NCBI GenBank assembly: GCA_024235715.1
Contig: JACKLW010000014.1
Coordinates: 1 to 64,000, forward strand
DNA from: Accumulibacter sp.
GTDB lineage: Bacteria > Pseudomonadota > Gammaproteobacteria > Burkholderiales > Rhodocyclaceae
DNA length: 64,000 nucleotides
Direction of reading: 5' to 3'
Shown in pieces: positions 37,518 through 46,086 of this stretch. The notes under the pieces were generated by a model. That model was not told the origin of the DNA and did not search any database. It was given only the letters and a program-made list of their open reading frames with translations. A program made the position numbers and the translations under genes. Positions within the stretch are counted from its first letter, which is position 1, and each line of letters begins with the position of its first letter.

Positions 37518-38539
37518 GCGACTTCACCACGCCTCCCTATCTGCTGCAGGAACGCAGCAGTGTGCGCCGGGTCATGATGCAGGTACTGCTGGCGCTGTTG
37601 CCCGGTGTCGCCGCCTACGTCTGGCTGATCGGCCCGATCATCGTCGTGCAGCTGGCGATCGCGACGCTGGCCGCGCTGGCTGGCGAAGCGCTGATGCTCC
37701 GGCTGCGGCAAAAGCCGCTTGGCCTGTTCCTGAGCGATGGCAGCGCCATCCTCACCGCCTGGCTGATCGCCCTGAGTTTCCCGCCGCTGGCGCCATGGTG
37801 GCTGATCGCCGTCGGCACCCTGTTTGCCATTGTCGTTGCCAAGCACCTCTATGGCGGCCTCGGTCAGAATCCTTTCAACCCGGCGATGGTCGCCTTTGCC
37901 GCCTGCATCGTTTCCTTCCCGGCGCTGATGTCGCAATGGCCGGCTCTCGGCCTCGAGGCAAGCTTCCTCGAACAGCTCAGGATCGTCGCCGGCATTGCAC
38001 CGCGCATCGACGTGATGAGCGGCGCGACGCCGCTCGATGCGCTCAAGACGGCGCTGAAACTCGGCAACGGGACTGTAGACGTGCCGACCTTGCTGGCGAC
38101 GCAGGAGGTCTTCGGCCACTTCGCCGGGCGTGGCTGGGAGTGGGTGGCCGGCGGCTACCTGCTTGGCGGCCTGTGGATGTGGCAGCGCAGGCTGATCAGC
38201 TGGCACGCGCCGCTCGGCTTCATCGCCGGGTTGAGCGTCCTGGCGGCGGCGCTGTGGGCGTTGGATCCGCAGCAGTTTGCCGATCCGCTCTTTCATCTGT
38301 TCTCCGGCGGATCGCTACTCGGCGCCTTTTTTATCGTCACCGATCCGGTTTCCGGGTGCACGACGCCGAAGGGCAAGCTGATCTTCGGTCTTCTGGCTGG
38401 CCTGCTGGCCTACATCATCCGCGTTTTCGGCGGTTTTCCGGACGGGATTGCCTTTGCCGTGCTGCTGATGAATCTCTGCGTGCCGCTGATCGACATGTAT
38501 TCGCAACCGCCGATCTTCGGCCTGAAGAACGAGAAATGA
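37514..38539 (+). CDS. rnfD: Rnf complex subunit RnfD
   Basis: A 341-residue membrane subunit related to NqrB, with about nine helices. The segment MSGATPLDALKTAL carries the Thr that bears covalent FMN, and FGGLGQNPFNPAMV-like sequence (YGGLGQNPFNPAMVAFA) is conserved. Overlaps rnfC and rnfG by ATGA at both ends. Confidence 0.96.
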   Translation: MSDFTTPPYLLQERSSVRRVMMQVLLALLPGVAAYVWLIGPIIVVQLAIATLAALAGEALMLRLRQKPLGLFLSDGSAILTAWLIALSFPPLAPWWLIAVGTLFAIVVAKHLYGGLGQNPFNPAMVAFAACIVSFPALMSQWPALGLEASFLEQLRIVAGIAPRIDVMSGATPLDALKTALKLGNGTVDVPTLLATQEVFGHFAGRGWEWVAGGYLLGGLWMWQRRLISWHAPLGFIAGLSVLAAALWALDPQQFADPLFHLFSGGSLLGAFFIVTDPVSGCTTPKGKLIFGLLAGLLAYIIRVFGGFPDGIAFAVLLMNLCVPLIDMYSQPPIFGLKNEK

Positions 38540-39216
38540 CGCCGCCGGCCAAAACGCTCAGCGCCGCATCGATGGCCGTGCGTACGGCCATCGTGCTGTT
38601 CGTCTTCGTGGTCGCGTTCACCGGGCTGCTGGCGGCAGTCCACATGGCTACCGAGCCGGCAATCGAGGCGGCGGCGACGGCCGAAAAGATGAAACTGATC
38701 GGCGAGGTGCTGCCTCGTGATGTGTACGACAATGACCTGCTCAACGATCAGCGGCAGCTGGCGCCAAGCGCCGAACTCGGCCTCGACGAGCCCTCCGTGG
38801 CCTATCTCGCACGCCAGGGCGGAAACGCCAGCGCGCTGGTCTTCGAGGCGGTCGCGCCCGATGGCTATTCCGGCCCGATCCGCCTGCTGATTGCCGTCGC
38901 TGCCGACGGCAGGCTGCTCGGCGTTCGCGTCACCCGGCACAGGGAAACGCCCGGACTCGGCGACTACATCGACCCGCGCAAGGACAAGAACAAGCAACGA
39001 CCCTGGATCAGTCAGTTCGATGGCTTGTCGCTGGCAGGAGTGCCCGACCACGAATGGGGGGTCCGCAAGGACCGTGGCCGTTTCGATTCGCTCGCCGGTG
39101 CGACGGTCACGCCGCGCGCGGTGATCAAGGCGGTGCACAAGGCCCTGCAGTACGTCGCCGAGAATCGCCGGCAACTCTTCGAACTTCCCGCAGCCAGCCA
39201 AGGAGAAAGCTCGTGA
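38536..39216 (+). CDS. rnfG: Rnf complex subunit RnfG
   Basis: A 226-residue subunit with one N-terminal membrane helix (about 13-36) and a periplasmic FMN-binding domain. DSLAGATVTPRAV is the flavinylation motif (Thr of GATVT). HRETPGLGD and the WISQFDG segment are typical. Because flavinylation requires ApbE, that gene should be elsewhere in the genome. Overlaps rnfD and rnfE by 4 bp. Confidence 0.95.
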   Translation: MTPPAKTLSAASMAVRTAIVLFVFVVAFTGLLAAVHMATEPAIEAAATAEKMKLIGEVLPRDVYDNDLLNDQRQLAPSAELGLDEPSVAYLARQGGNASALVFEAVAPDGYSGPIRLLIAVAADGRLLGVRVTRHRETPGLGDYIDPRKDKNKQRPWISQFDGLSLAGVPDHEWGVRKDRGRFDSLAGATVTPRAVIKAVHKALQYVAENRRQLFELPAASQGESS

Positions 39217-39911
39217 TCGATCGCGAACAATTCCGCCAGCTCATGGACAACGGCATCTGGCACCAGAACGCCAGCCTGATACAGCTCCTCGGCCTGTGTC
39301 CGTTGCTGGCCGTGACAACGACGCTGGTCAATGGCGTGATGCTCTCGCTGGCGACGATCATCGTCATGGCGGTAGCCAACGTCGCCGTCGCCCTGCTGCG
39401 CAATCTGATTCCCCACGAGGTCCGCATCCCGGTCTTCATCCTCGTCGTTGCCGCGCTGGTGACCGTTGTCGACCTGGTGTTCAATGCCTACTTCCACGAG
39501 TTGTATCTGGTCCTCGGGATCTTCATCCCGCTGATCGTGACCAACTGCATCGTCCTGGCGCGTGTCGAGGCCTTCGCCAACAAGAATCCTCCCCTGCAGT
39601 CGCTGTTCGACGGCATTTTCATGGGTGTCGGCCTGCTATGGACCCTGGGCCTGCTCGGTGGTCTGCGCGAACTGATCGGCGGCGGCACGCTGTTGTCGGG
39701 AATCGACATGGTCTTTCCGACACTGCAGGGATTGCAATTGCTACCCGCCGACTACCCCGGTTTCCTGCTCGCCGTGCTGCCGCCCGGCGCCTTCATCCTG
39801 CTGGGCTTCCTGATCGCCTGGAAGAACTGGATGGAAGCCCGTGCGGCAGCGCGCAAGACCGACGCAGGGCATGACCAGGCTTCGCCGGCGCCGCTTGCCG
39901 ACGGCGCCTGA
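39213..39911 (+). CDS. rnfE: Rnf complex subunit RnfE
   Basis: A 232-residue membrane subunit homologous to RnfA, with six helices; LIQLLGLCPLLAVTTTLVNG and LIVTNCIVLARVEAFA carry the paired cluster cysteines. The GTG start at 39213 overlaps the rnfG stop and follows AAGGAGAAAGCTC, a strong ribosome binding site. The C-terminal 25 residues are polar. Completes rnfABCDGE. Confidence 0.95.
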   Translation: MIDREQFRQLMDNGIWHQNASLIQLLGLCPLLAVTTTLVNGVMLSLATIIVMAVANVAVALLRNLIPHEVRIPVFILVVAALVTVVDLVFNAYFHELYLVLGIFIPLIVTNCIVLARVEAFANKNPPLQSLFDGIFMGVGLLWTLGLLGGLRELIGGGTLLSGIDMVFPTLQGLQLLPADYPGFLLAVLPPGAFILLGFLIAWKNWMEARAAARKTDAGHDQASPAPLADGA

Positions 39912-39936
39912 GCGCGCTCCGCGTGCCGGGCCATTG

Positions 39937-40590
39937 ATGACCAGCGAGAACGTTCAGCAGCTCTTCGCGCGGCTGCGCGCGGCGAGTCCACAGCCAACCA
40001 CCGAGTTGCAGTACGCGAGCAACTTCCAGTTGCTGATTGCGGTGATCCTGTCGGCGCAGGCCACCGACAAGAGTGTCAACCTGGCGACCCGGAAGCTCTT
40101 CGCCGATGCGCCGACAGTGCAGGCCATGCTGGCCCTGGGAGAAGGCGCTCTGGCCGGCTACATCAACCGCATCGGCCTGTACCAGAGCAAGTCGAGGAAC
40201 GTCATCGCGACCTGTCGCCAGCTTCTCGAACTGCACTCCGGCGAAGTGCCGAACTCGCGCTCGGCGCTCGAAGCCTTGCCGGGGGTCGGCCGCAAGACCG
40301 CCAACGTGGTCCTCAACACCGCCTTTGGCGAAGCGACGATCGCCGTCGACACGCATATCTTCCGGGTCGCCAATCGCACCGGGCTGGCGCCCGGCAAGAC
40401 GCCACTGGCCGTCGAGCGTGAACTGCTGAAGGTCGTTCCCGAGGAATTCCGGCATTCGGCGCACCACTGGCTGATCCTGCACGGCCGCTACGTCTGCAAG
40501 GCACGCAAGCCGGAATGCTGGCGCTGCGACATCGCCGATCTCTGCAGCTGGCCGGAGAAGCGTGATTCCTTCGGCGAAAAGCTGCGATGA
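39937..40590 (+). CDS. nth: Endonuclease III
   Basis: A 217-residue DNA glycosylase/AP lyase for oxidised pyrimidines. The helix-hairpin-helix LPGVGRKTANVVLNTAFG includes the catalytic Lys, the catalytic Asp lies in AVDTHIFRV, and the C-terminal 4Fe-4S loop is C-x6-C-x2-C-x5-C (CKARKPECWRCDIADLC). nth directly after rnfE is a conserved arrangement in proteobacteria. Overlaps the FIST gene by ATGA. Confidence 0.97.
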   Translation: MTSENVQQLFARLRAASPQPTTELQYASNFQLLIAVILSAQATDKSVNLATRKLFADAPTVQAMLALGEGALAGYINRIGLYQSKSRNVIATCRQLLELHSGEVPNSRSALEALPGVGRKTANVVLNTAFGEATIAVDTHIFRVANRTGLAPGKTPLAVERELLKVVPEEFRHSAHHWLILHGRYVCKARKPECWRCDIADLCSWPEKRDSFGEKLR

Positions 40591-41729
40591 ACGTCGCCAG
40601 TGCGCTTGTTTCGGGCAATGAGCCCCTGCCGGCTCTGGCCGAGGCGGCCTTGGCAGAGGCGCTGGCAAGGACCGGCGCTAGCCACGTCAAGGGCGTGCTC
40701 CTGTTCCTGACGCCGGACTTTTCCCGGCAGGCACAGCAGACGGTTACGGCCGTGGCGCGCGCGGCACAGTGTACCGAGGTCGCCGGCGGCATCGCCGCTG
40801 GCGTATTCAGCGACCGCGGCTGGGTGATCGATCGCCCGGCCGCTGCGGTCATGGTCTTTGTCGGCGACTTTTCGCTCGACTCTCTGGATCATCGTGCGGG
40901 CGAGGCGGCTCGGCACGCGCTCCTCAGCTATAGCGGCGGCAGTTTCCCGTATCAGTGGGGCGACGCGACGAAGCGCCGCTTCGGCGGCAGCTTCTCGGGC
41001 AGCGTGGGCCGCAACGAAGGCGCTGCATGGCAGCGCAGCCGCCTGACGACGCAGTGCGGCGTGCGTCTTCCCGGAGCATGCGTTGCCGTCGACGTCTCCA
41101 GCGGATGGCGACTGCTCGACGAACCACGGCCGATCGATGGCAGCCGCGCTTACGATTTGCTCAGCCTGGGGGGCGAGACGGCGCTCGACAGCCTGATCGC
41201 CGCTCTGCCGCCCGATCTGCGCGCTCAGGAACCCCTGCCGCTGACCGCGCTGTGTGCGCTGCTGGTCGACGAGGCAGGTGGCGCCGGCGGCGCTGTCGGC
41301 AGCGGACAAAGCCTTGCCGCCGGCAGCTGGCATTCCGTCGCCATTCTGTCGGCCAACGCCGCTGATCGGTCACTGACGCTGGCCGAAGGTACGATGCCGG
41401 GGCAAAGGCTGGCGTGGGCGATTCGCCGGCCGCAGTCGGCCGAAGAGGACATGCGTGCAAGCGTCGGTCGGCTGGCTGCCGTTGCCGCTTCGCCGGTGGC
41501 CGGCGTCGTTTTCTCGTGCATCGGCCGTGGTCCGTATTTCCATGGCGGTGAAGATCGCGAACTCGACTGCCTGCGACAACGCTTTCCCGGTCTGCCGCTG
41601 CTGGGTGTCTACGGCACCGGGCAGATTGCACCATGTCCGGCCGGCGGCAACCTGTCGCTGCACAACGCCGTCGTCACTGCCTTGATCAGCAACACCGTCC
41701 GGAGGGCCGATGTTCAATCCCAGTCGTGA
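40587..41729 (+). CDS. FIST-domain sensory protein
   Basis: A 380-residue protein with FIST N (about 30-225) and FIST C (about 230-365) domains, a presumed small-ligand sensor module found in signal transduction. Here the domains stand alone, with no kinase or cyclase attached. Segments VKGVLLFLTPDFSRQAQQ, AQCTEVAGGIAAGVFSD and VVFSCIGRGPYFHGGEDRELDCLRQ match the family. It overlaps nth by 4 bp and the next gene by 20 bp. Ligand unknown. Confidence 0.87.
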   Translation: MNVASALVSGNEPLPALAEAALAEALARTGASHVKGVLLFLTPDFSRQAQQTVTAVARAAQCTEVAGGIAAGVFSDRGWVIDRPAAAVMVFVGDFSLDSLDHRAGEAARHALLSYSGGSFPYQWGDATKRRFGGSFSGSVGRNEGAAWQRSRLTTQCGVRLPGACVAVDVSSGWRLLDEPRPIDGSRAYDLLSLGGETALDSLIAALPPDLRAQEPLPLTALCALLVDEAGGAGGAVGSGQSLAAGSWHSVAILSANAADRSLTLAEGTMPGQRLAWAIRRPQSAEEDMRASVGRLAAVAASPVAGVVFSCIGRGPYFHGGEDRELDCLRQRFPGLPLLGVYGTGQIAPCPAGGNLSLHNAVVTALISNTVRRADVQSQS

Positions 41730-42138
41730 GCAGGTACGGCAGTTCTTCTGCGCCGCCTGGCGCAAGCACCGCGAGCGAGCCATACTCGAAGGCGCCGAGG
41801 TCACCGCCGCCGATCTGATCGTCGAACACCCCGAATACCACGCGCTGCTCGAAAACCCGGCCGTCGCGCTCGAACAGGAGTTCACCCCCGAAAGCGGGCA
41901 GATGAACCCCTTCCTGCATCTCTCGCTGCATCTGGCCGTCGCCGAGCAGATCAGCATCGACCAGCCGCACGGGATTCGTGCCGCTTACCAGGCGCTGCGT
42001 GCGCGCCTCGAGGTTCACGACGCCGAACACGCGATCCTCGAGTGTCTCGGCGAGGCGCTCTGGCGTGCGCAGCGCGATGGCAGCGCCATCGATGGCGTGG
42101 CCTATCTCGACTGCGTGCGGCGCGTGGCCGGTATCTGA
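41710..42138 (+). CDS. DUF1841 family protein
   Basis: A 142-residue cytoplasmic protein of unknown function found mainly in beta- and gammaproteobacteria. The opening MFNPSREQVRQFFCAAWRKHR and the central EFTPESGQMNPFLHLSLHLAVAEQISIDQPHGI are hallmarks of the family. It overlaps the FIST gene and probably shares its transcript. No catalytic motif is recognisable. Confidence 0.88.
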   Translation: MFNPSREQVRQFFCAAWRKHRERAILEGAEVTAADLIVEHPEYHALLENPAVALEQEFTPESGQMNPFLHLSLHLAVAEQISIDQPHGIRAAYQALRARLEVHDAEHAILECLGEALWRAQRDGSAIDGVAYLDCVRRVAGI

Positions 42139-42210
42139 GCCGTTTCCGCCGGAGCCCTTGCAGCGCGTTTGCGGGTAGAATCGACGAGGTCGCTTCGAGA
42201 GGAACAATCC

Positions 42211-43053
42211 ATGCGCTTTTCCGGCTCCGAAACCTACGTTACCACCGGCGACCTGACTCTGGCCGTCAATGCCGCCGTTACCCTGCAGCGGCCGCTGCTG
42301 ATCAAGGGCGAGCCGGGTACCGGCAAGACCATGCTGGCCGAGGAAGTGGCCGCCTCGCTTGGCCTGCCGCTCTTCCAGTGGCACATCAAATCGACCACCA
42401 AGGCGCAGCAGGGGCTCTACGAGTACGACGCCGTTTCGCGGCTGCGCGACTCGCAGCTCGGCGAAGCGAAGGTTGCCGACATCGGCAGCTATATCCTCAA
42501 GGGCGTGCTGTGGCAGGCCTTCGAATGCGAGACGCCGTCGGTGGTCCTGATCGACGAAATCGACAAGGCCGACATCGAGTTTCCCAACGACCTGCTGCGC
42601 GAACTCGACCGCATGGAGTTCTTCGTCTATGAGACGCGGCAGAATGTCCGCGCCCGCCACCGCCCGGCGGTGTTCATCACCTCGAACAACGAGAAGGAAC
42701 TGCCCGATGCTTTCCTGCGGCGCTGCTTCTTCCACTACATCAAGTTCCCCGACCGGGAAACGATGAGCCGCATCGTCGACGTGCATTTTCCGGGCCTGAA
42801 GCCGGCCCTGCTGCGCGAGGCGCTGGAGGTGTTCTTCGAGCTGCGTGAAATCCCGGGGCTGAAGAAGAAGCCGTCGACCTCGGAACTGCTCGACTGGCTG
42901 AAGCTGCTGCTCGCCGAGGACATTCCGCCCGAAGCGTTGCGCAGCAAGGACCAGAAGAGCGCCATTCCACCGCTGCACGGCGCGCTGCTGAAGAACGAGC
43001 AGGACGTGCATCTCTTCGAGCGGCTGATCTTCATGGCGCGCCAGAATCGCTGA
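42211..43053 (+). CDS. MoxR-type AAA+ ATPase
   Basis: A 280-residue AAA+ ATPase of the MoxR/CbbQ/NorQ group, which usually remodels or activates a partner with a VWA protein. Walker A GEPGTGKTM (33-41), Walker B VVLIDEIDKAD, sensor 1 ITSNNEKELPDAFLRRC. ATG 42211 follows GAGAGGAACAATCC. The VWA partner is encoded 35 bp downstream, forming the common MoxR-VWA pair. The target is not identifiable. Confidence 0.93.
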   Translation: MRFSGSETYVTTGDLTLAVNAAVTLQRPLLIKGEPGTGKTMLAEEVAASLGLPLFQWHIKSTTKAQQGLYEYDAVSRLRDSQLGEAKVADIGSYILKGVLWQAFECETPSVVLIDEIDKADIEFPNDLLRELDRMEFFVYETRQNVRARHRPAVFITSNNEKELPDAFLRRCFFHYIKFPDRETMSRIVDVHFPGLKPALLREALEVFFELREIPGLKKKPSTSELLDWLKLLLAEDIPPEALRSKDQKSAIPPLHGALLKNEQDVHLFERLIFMARQNR

Positions 43054-43088
43054 GCGGCGACCGCCGCCTCGAACGAGCCAGCGCTACG

Positions 43089-44258
43089 ATGCTGATCGAT
43101 TTCTTTCTCCACCTCAAGGCGAACCGGCTGCCGGTGTCGATCAAGGAGTTCCTGGCCTTGCTCGAAGCCCTGCAGAAACACGTCATCGAGCACAGTCTCG
43201 ACGATTTCTACGTGCTTGCACGGGCCGTCCTGGTCAAGGACGAGACGCACTTCGACAAGTTCGACCGCGCGTTCGGCGAGTACTTCAAGGGCGTCGAGGC
43301 CTTGCCCGGAATGGACGCACTGATTCCCGAAGAATGGCTGCGGCAGGCGGTGAAGAAGCACCTCAGCGACGCCGAGCGGGCCAAGCTCGAAAAACTCGGC
43401 TGGGACAAGCTGATGGAGACCTTCAAGAAGCGTCTGGCCGAGCAGAAGGAACGTCATTCGGGCGGCAGCAAGTGGATCGGCACGGGCGGCACTTCGCCCT
43501 TCGGGCATGGCGGAACCCATCCCGAGGGTATCCGCGTTGGCGGCAGGAGCGAGAACCGCTCTGCGGTCAAGGTCTGGGAAAAGCGCGAATATCGCAACCT
43601 TGACGACAGCGTCGAACTGGGCACCCGCAACATCAAGATCGCCTTGCGTCGACTGCGCCGCTTTGCCCGCCAGGGGGCGCCCGAGGAACTCGACCTCGAA
43701 GGAACCATCGCCGGCACTGCGCGCAACGCCGGCTGGCTCGACCTGCAGCTTCGGCCCGAGCGCCACAACGCTGTCAAGGTGCTGCTCTTTCTCGATATCG
43801 GCGGTTCGATGGACGATCACGTCCGCGTCTGTGAGGAACTGTTCTCGGCGTGTCACAGCGAGTTCAAGCACCTCGAGTACTACTATTTTCACAACTGCGT
43901 CTACGAATTCCTGTGGAAGGACAACCGTCGGCGCCACAGCGAGCGCATCGACACGCACGACGTGCTGCACAAGTACGGGAACGACTACAAGCTGATCTTT
44001 GTCGGCGATGCGGCCATGAGCCCCTACGAGATCCTGCAGCCCTGGGGCAGCGTCGAGTACAACAACGCCGAGCCCGGTGCCACCTGGCTGCGCCGGCTGA
44101 CCGATACCTGGCCGCACGCGATCTGGCTCAATCCCGAGTCGGAACACGCCTGGCAGTATCGGCAATCGACCTCGCTGATCCATAACCTGATGGGTGGACG
44201 CATGTTCCCGCTGACGCTCGACGGCCTCGAACGAGGGATGAGGCTGCTCAGCAAGTAG
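43089..44258 (+). CDS. VWA domain protein (CoxE-like), partner of the MoxR ATPase
   Basis: A 389-residue soluble protein. An N-terminal helical part (about 1-110) precedes a Gly-rich linker (SGGSKWIGTGGTSPFGHGGTHP) and a CoxE-like VWA domain (about 200-385). The metal-ion-dependent adhesion site is present as DIGGSMDD (Asp236, Ser240), so divalent-metal binding is expected. No signal peptide. Together with the upstream ATPase it likely forms a chaperone complex that inserts a cofactor or activates an enzyme; which enzyme is unknown. Confidence 0.9.
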   Translation: MLIDFFLHLKANRLPVSIKEFLALLEALQKHVIEHSLDDFYVLARAVLVKDETHFDKFDRAFGEYFKGVEALPGMDALIPEEWLRQAVKKHLSDAERAKLEKLGWDKLMETFKKRLAEQKERHSGGSKWIGTGGTSPFGHGGTHPEGIRVGGRSENRSAVKVWEKREYRNLDDSVELGTRNIKIALRRLRRFARQGAPEELDLEGTIAGTARNAGWLDLQLRPERHNAVKVLLFLDIGGSMDDHVRVCEELFSACHSEFKHLEYYYFHNCVYEFLWKDNRRRHSERIDTHDVLHKYGNDYKLIFVGDAAMSPYEILQPWGSVEYNNAEPGATWLRRLTDTWPHAIWLNPESEHAWQYRQSTSLIHNLMGGRMFPLTLDGLERGMRLLSK

Positions 44259-44552
44259 GCGGGGTGGCGCCGCCGCCGCCGTGTTCTCAGAAGTCCGGAC
44301 AGGAAGTGGCAGGCGGAACCGGCCTGACGGGCCCGGCAGGCCTCGCACGATCTTCCCGCAACGATCGCAGCGCGCCTCACTGCGTCCTTCCTCGGTACCC
44401 TGTGGCGGCCGATCCGGTCGCCCGGCACTCATACCAATACCTGTTTTGCGAACGTCGGTGAAGCGCTGTCGGCGTGATGCGAGGCGCATGAATTGCAGTT
44501 CTGGAAGAGTCGAAACGTGGGCCCGAGATACGCGCCTTCCGTCAGCCGCTTT

Positions 44553-44570
44553 CTGACGTTCCATTGTCAT
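44553..44570 (+). promoter_or_regulatory. Candidate Pho box (PhoB site)
   Basis: CTGACGT-TCCA-TTGTCAT places two PhoB half-sites 11 bases apart. The second matches the consensus fully, the first with one mismatch. It lies about 550 bases before pstS, unusually far, and no strong -10 follows at the expected distance. Confidence 0.35.
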
Positions 44571-44835
44571 GAGCCATGAACAAGGAACGACGAATAGAAC
44601 GCGCTGGGCAATTTTCCGAAAATGTCCTGCACTCTTATGATCTATAAGGATTACTTGTCTGTAGTGACGATTAAATCGGGCGGAATCTGCGGCAATGGTA
44701 GTTGTTTTCTGCCTGAAAGTGCGTTGGTCGGTTTTCTCTGTTGATGGAATTTTAGCGGTCGATATTGTTAATCGATATGAAATTGCATTCAATTCAAGAA
44801 ATAGTTCAGAGGCAATGACAAAAGCAATTTTTACA

Positions 44836-44864
44836 TTGTTAAAACAAACGCAAAAACATATAGA
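44836..44864 (+). promoter_or_regulatory. Candidate sigma-70-like promoter in the pstS upstream region
   Basis: TTGTTA, a 17-base spacer and TATAGA. Transcription would start near 44871, giving pstS a leader of about 250 bases. The start would fall after the AGGAG at 44866-44870, so this promoter and translation of the tiny frame at 44877 are mutually exclusive. Confidence 0.35.
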
Positions 44865-44876
44865 TAGGAGTTTTGC

Positions 44877-44909
44877 ATGACGAATCGTAAGTTTGCAAGC
44901 GGAAGTTAA
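44877..44909 (+). CDS. Ten-codon frame with strong ribosome binding site
   Basis: ATG 44877 follows AGGAG at the ideal distance and encodes only MTNRKFASGS before TAA. It lies 212 bases before pstS in AT-rich DNA. It may be a leader peptide or the 5' remnant of a lost gene. I cannot assign a function. Confidence 0.25.
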   Translation: MTNRKFASGS

Positions 44910-45062
44910 TAGCTACTTGGCATTATTTTTCCGGTGTTGGCAGCGAACCCCGGTCTGGTTATTGGTCAGGCCAATTTTTATTATTCTTTGGTGCATCGAT
45001 GTGCTTGCCAGAGAAAAATTTTCTGCTAATCTCTTTCCCCGAACTACTTTGCGTCACCCCCT

Positions 45063-45091
45063 GAAGTCTTTGATCCAAATCCAGAGACTTC
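45063..45091 (+). other. Inverted repeat just before the pstS ribosome binding site
   Basis: GAAGTCT and AGACTTC form seven-base arms around a 15-base loop, followed by six As. The structure ends about 20 bases before GGAGAG, the pstS ribosome binding site, so it may affect pstS mRNA stability or translation. Confidence 0.4.
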
Positions 45092-45121
45092 AAAAAATTT
45101 CCCACCTTTGGAGAGTCCCGA

Positions 45122-45997
45122 ATGACTTCGAAATCGATGTTGTTGAGCATCAGCCTTGCCGCCGCCGCCGCGCTGGCGTCCGGCGCCGTTTCCGCACGTA
45201 CCGAGATTCAGAACAAGGGCTCGGACACCCTGGTGAACGTCGCTCAGTCGTGGGCCGAACAGTACGGCAAGATCAACCCCGACGTCGCCGTCGCCGTCTC
45301 CGGCGGTGGCTCGGGTACCGGTATCGCGGCCCTGATCAACGGCACGGTCGATATCGCCAACGCCAGCCGCAAGATGAAGGACAAGGAGATCGCCGAGGCC
45401 AAGGCCAAGGGTCACGACCCGGTCGAGCACGTCGTTGGCTACGATGCGCTGGCAATCTTCGTGAACAAGAGTTTCCCCCTGGATTCACTGAGCATCCCCG
45501 AGTTGGCGAAGATCTACGGGCGCGGCGGTGGCGCGACCAAGTGGAGCGATCTCGGGATCACAATTCCGGGTTGCAAGGACGAGATCGTCGTCGTCAGCCG
45601 GCAGAACAACTCGGGAACCTACGCCTACTTCCAGGAAGCCGTTCTCGGTGACAAGGGCAAGTTCCGCCAGGGCACGCTGGACATGCATGGCTCGAAGGAT
45701 GTCGCCGATCTGGTCGAGAAGACACCCTGCGCGATCGGTTACAGCGGCCTTGCCTATGCGACGGACCATCTCAAGACGCTGTGTATCTCGACCGAGAAAG
45801 GCAAGCCCTGCGTCAAGCCGACCGAGGAAACCGCTTTCGACGGCACCTATCCGATCGCCCGTCCGCTCATGATGTACACCGATGGCAAGCCGAAGGCTGA
45901 CGTCAAGAAGTACATGGAATGGATCATGAGCGACGTCGGTCAGTGCATCGTCGCCAAGGAAGGTTATGCGCCGGTGAAGAAAGTCACCTGCAAGTAA
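45122..45997 (+). CDS. pstS: Phosphate-binding periplasmic protein PstS
   Basis: A 291-residue phosphate-binding component of the high-affinity Pst importer. A signal peptide (about 1-25, ending AVSA) precedes the mature chain. Phosphate-contact segments are visible: NKGSDTLVN near the mature N-terminus, SGGGSGTGIAAL, IANASRKMKDKE and SRQNNSGTYAYF. The protein resembles the short PstS branch rather than E. coli PstS (346). Start ATG 45122 has GGAG eight bases before it. It leads pstS-phoU-pstC-pstA-pstB1-pstB2, with a strong hairpin after its stop. Confidence 0.95.
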   Translation: MTSKSMLLSISLAAAAALASGAVSARTEIQNKGSDTLVNVAQSWAEQYGKINPDVAVAVSGGGSGTGIAALINGTVDIANASRKMKDKEIAEAKAKGHDPVEHVVGYDALAIFVNKSFPLDSLSIPELAKIYGRGGGATKWSDLGITIPGCKDEIVVVSRQNNSGTYAYFQEAVLGDKGKFRQGTLDMHGSKDVADLVEKTPCAIGYSGLAYATDHLKTLCISTEKGKPCVKPTEETAFDGTYPIARPLMMYTDGKPKADVKKYMEWIMSDVGQCIVAKEGYAPVKKVTCK

Positions 45998-46010
45998 GTC
46001 GTCCACCATC

Positions 46011-46043
46011 GCGGGCGCGGGGACTTGGAGTCCTCGCGCCCGC
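46011..46043 (+). other. Long hairpin between pstS and phoU
   Basis: Fifteen-base arms (GCGGGCGCGGGGACT and AGTCCTCGCGCCCGC) pair with a single G-T wobble around a TGG loop. No T-run follows, so it is more likely a 3'-end stabiliser or partial terminator that keeps pstS mRNA above the downstream genes, like the REP in malE-malF. Confidence 0.7.
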
Positions 46044-46086
46044 TCTGCAATCCGTTGTCCGTTAGCGCTGTGGGGAGCCGCAACCG

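Larger units (their letters stand above)
44259..45121. other. AT-rich intergenic regulatory region ahead of pstS
   Basis: This 863-base gap is the longest in the window. Up to about 44550 it is GC-rich; from about 44600 to 45110 it becomes markedly AT-rich, unlike everything around it. It holds a Pho-box-like element, a sigma-70-like promoter, a tiny frame with a strong ribosome binding site and a hairpin before pstS, annotated separately. Longer frames here (44695-44880; 44893 onward) have no convincing start signals. Confidence 0.7.

Noticed and set aside
44695-44880. 61-codon frame in the AT-rich gap
   Set aside because: No ribosome binding site before its ATG, no recognisable product, and it lies in a region better explained as regulatory.
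44893-45651. 252-codon frame starting with TTG and running out of frame through pstS
   Set aside because: Its second half is pstS read in the wrong frame; the first half has no start signals.
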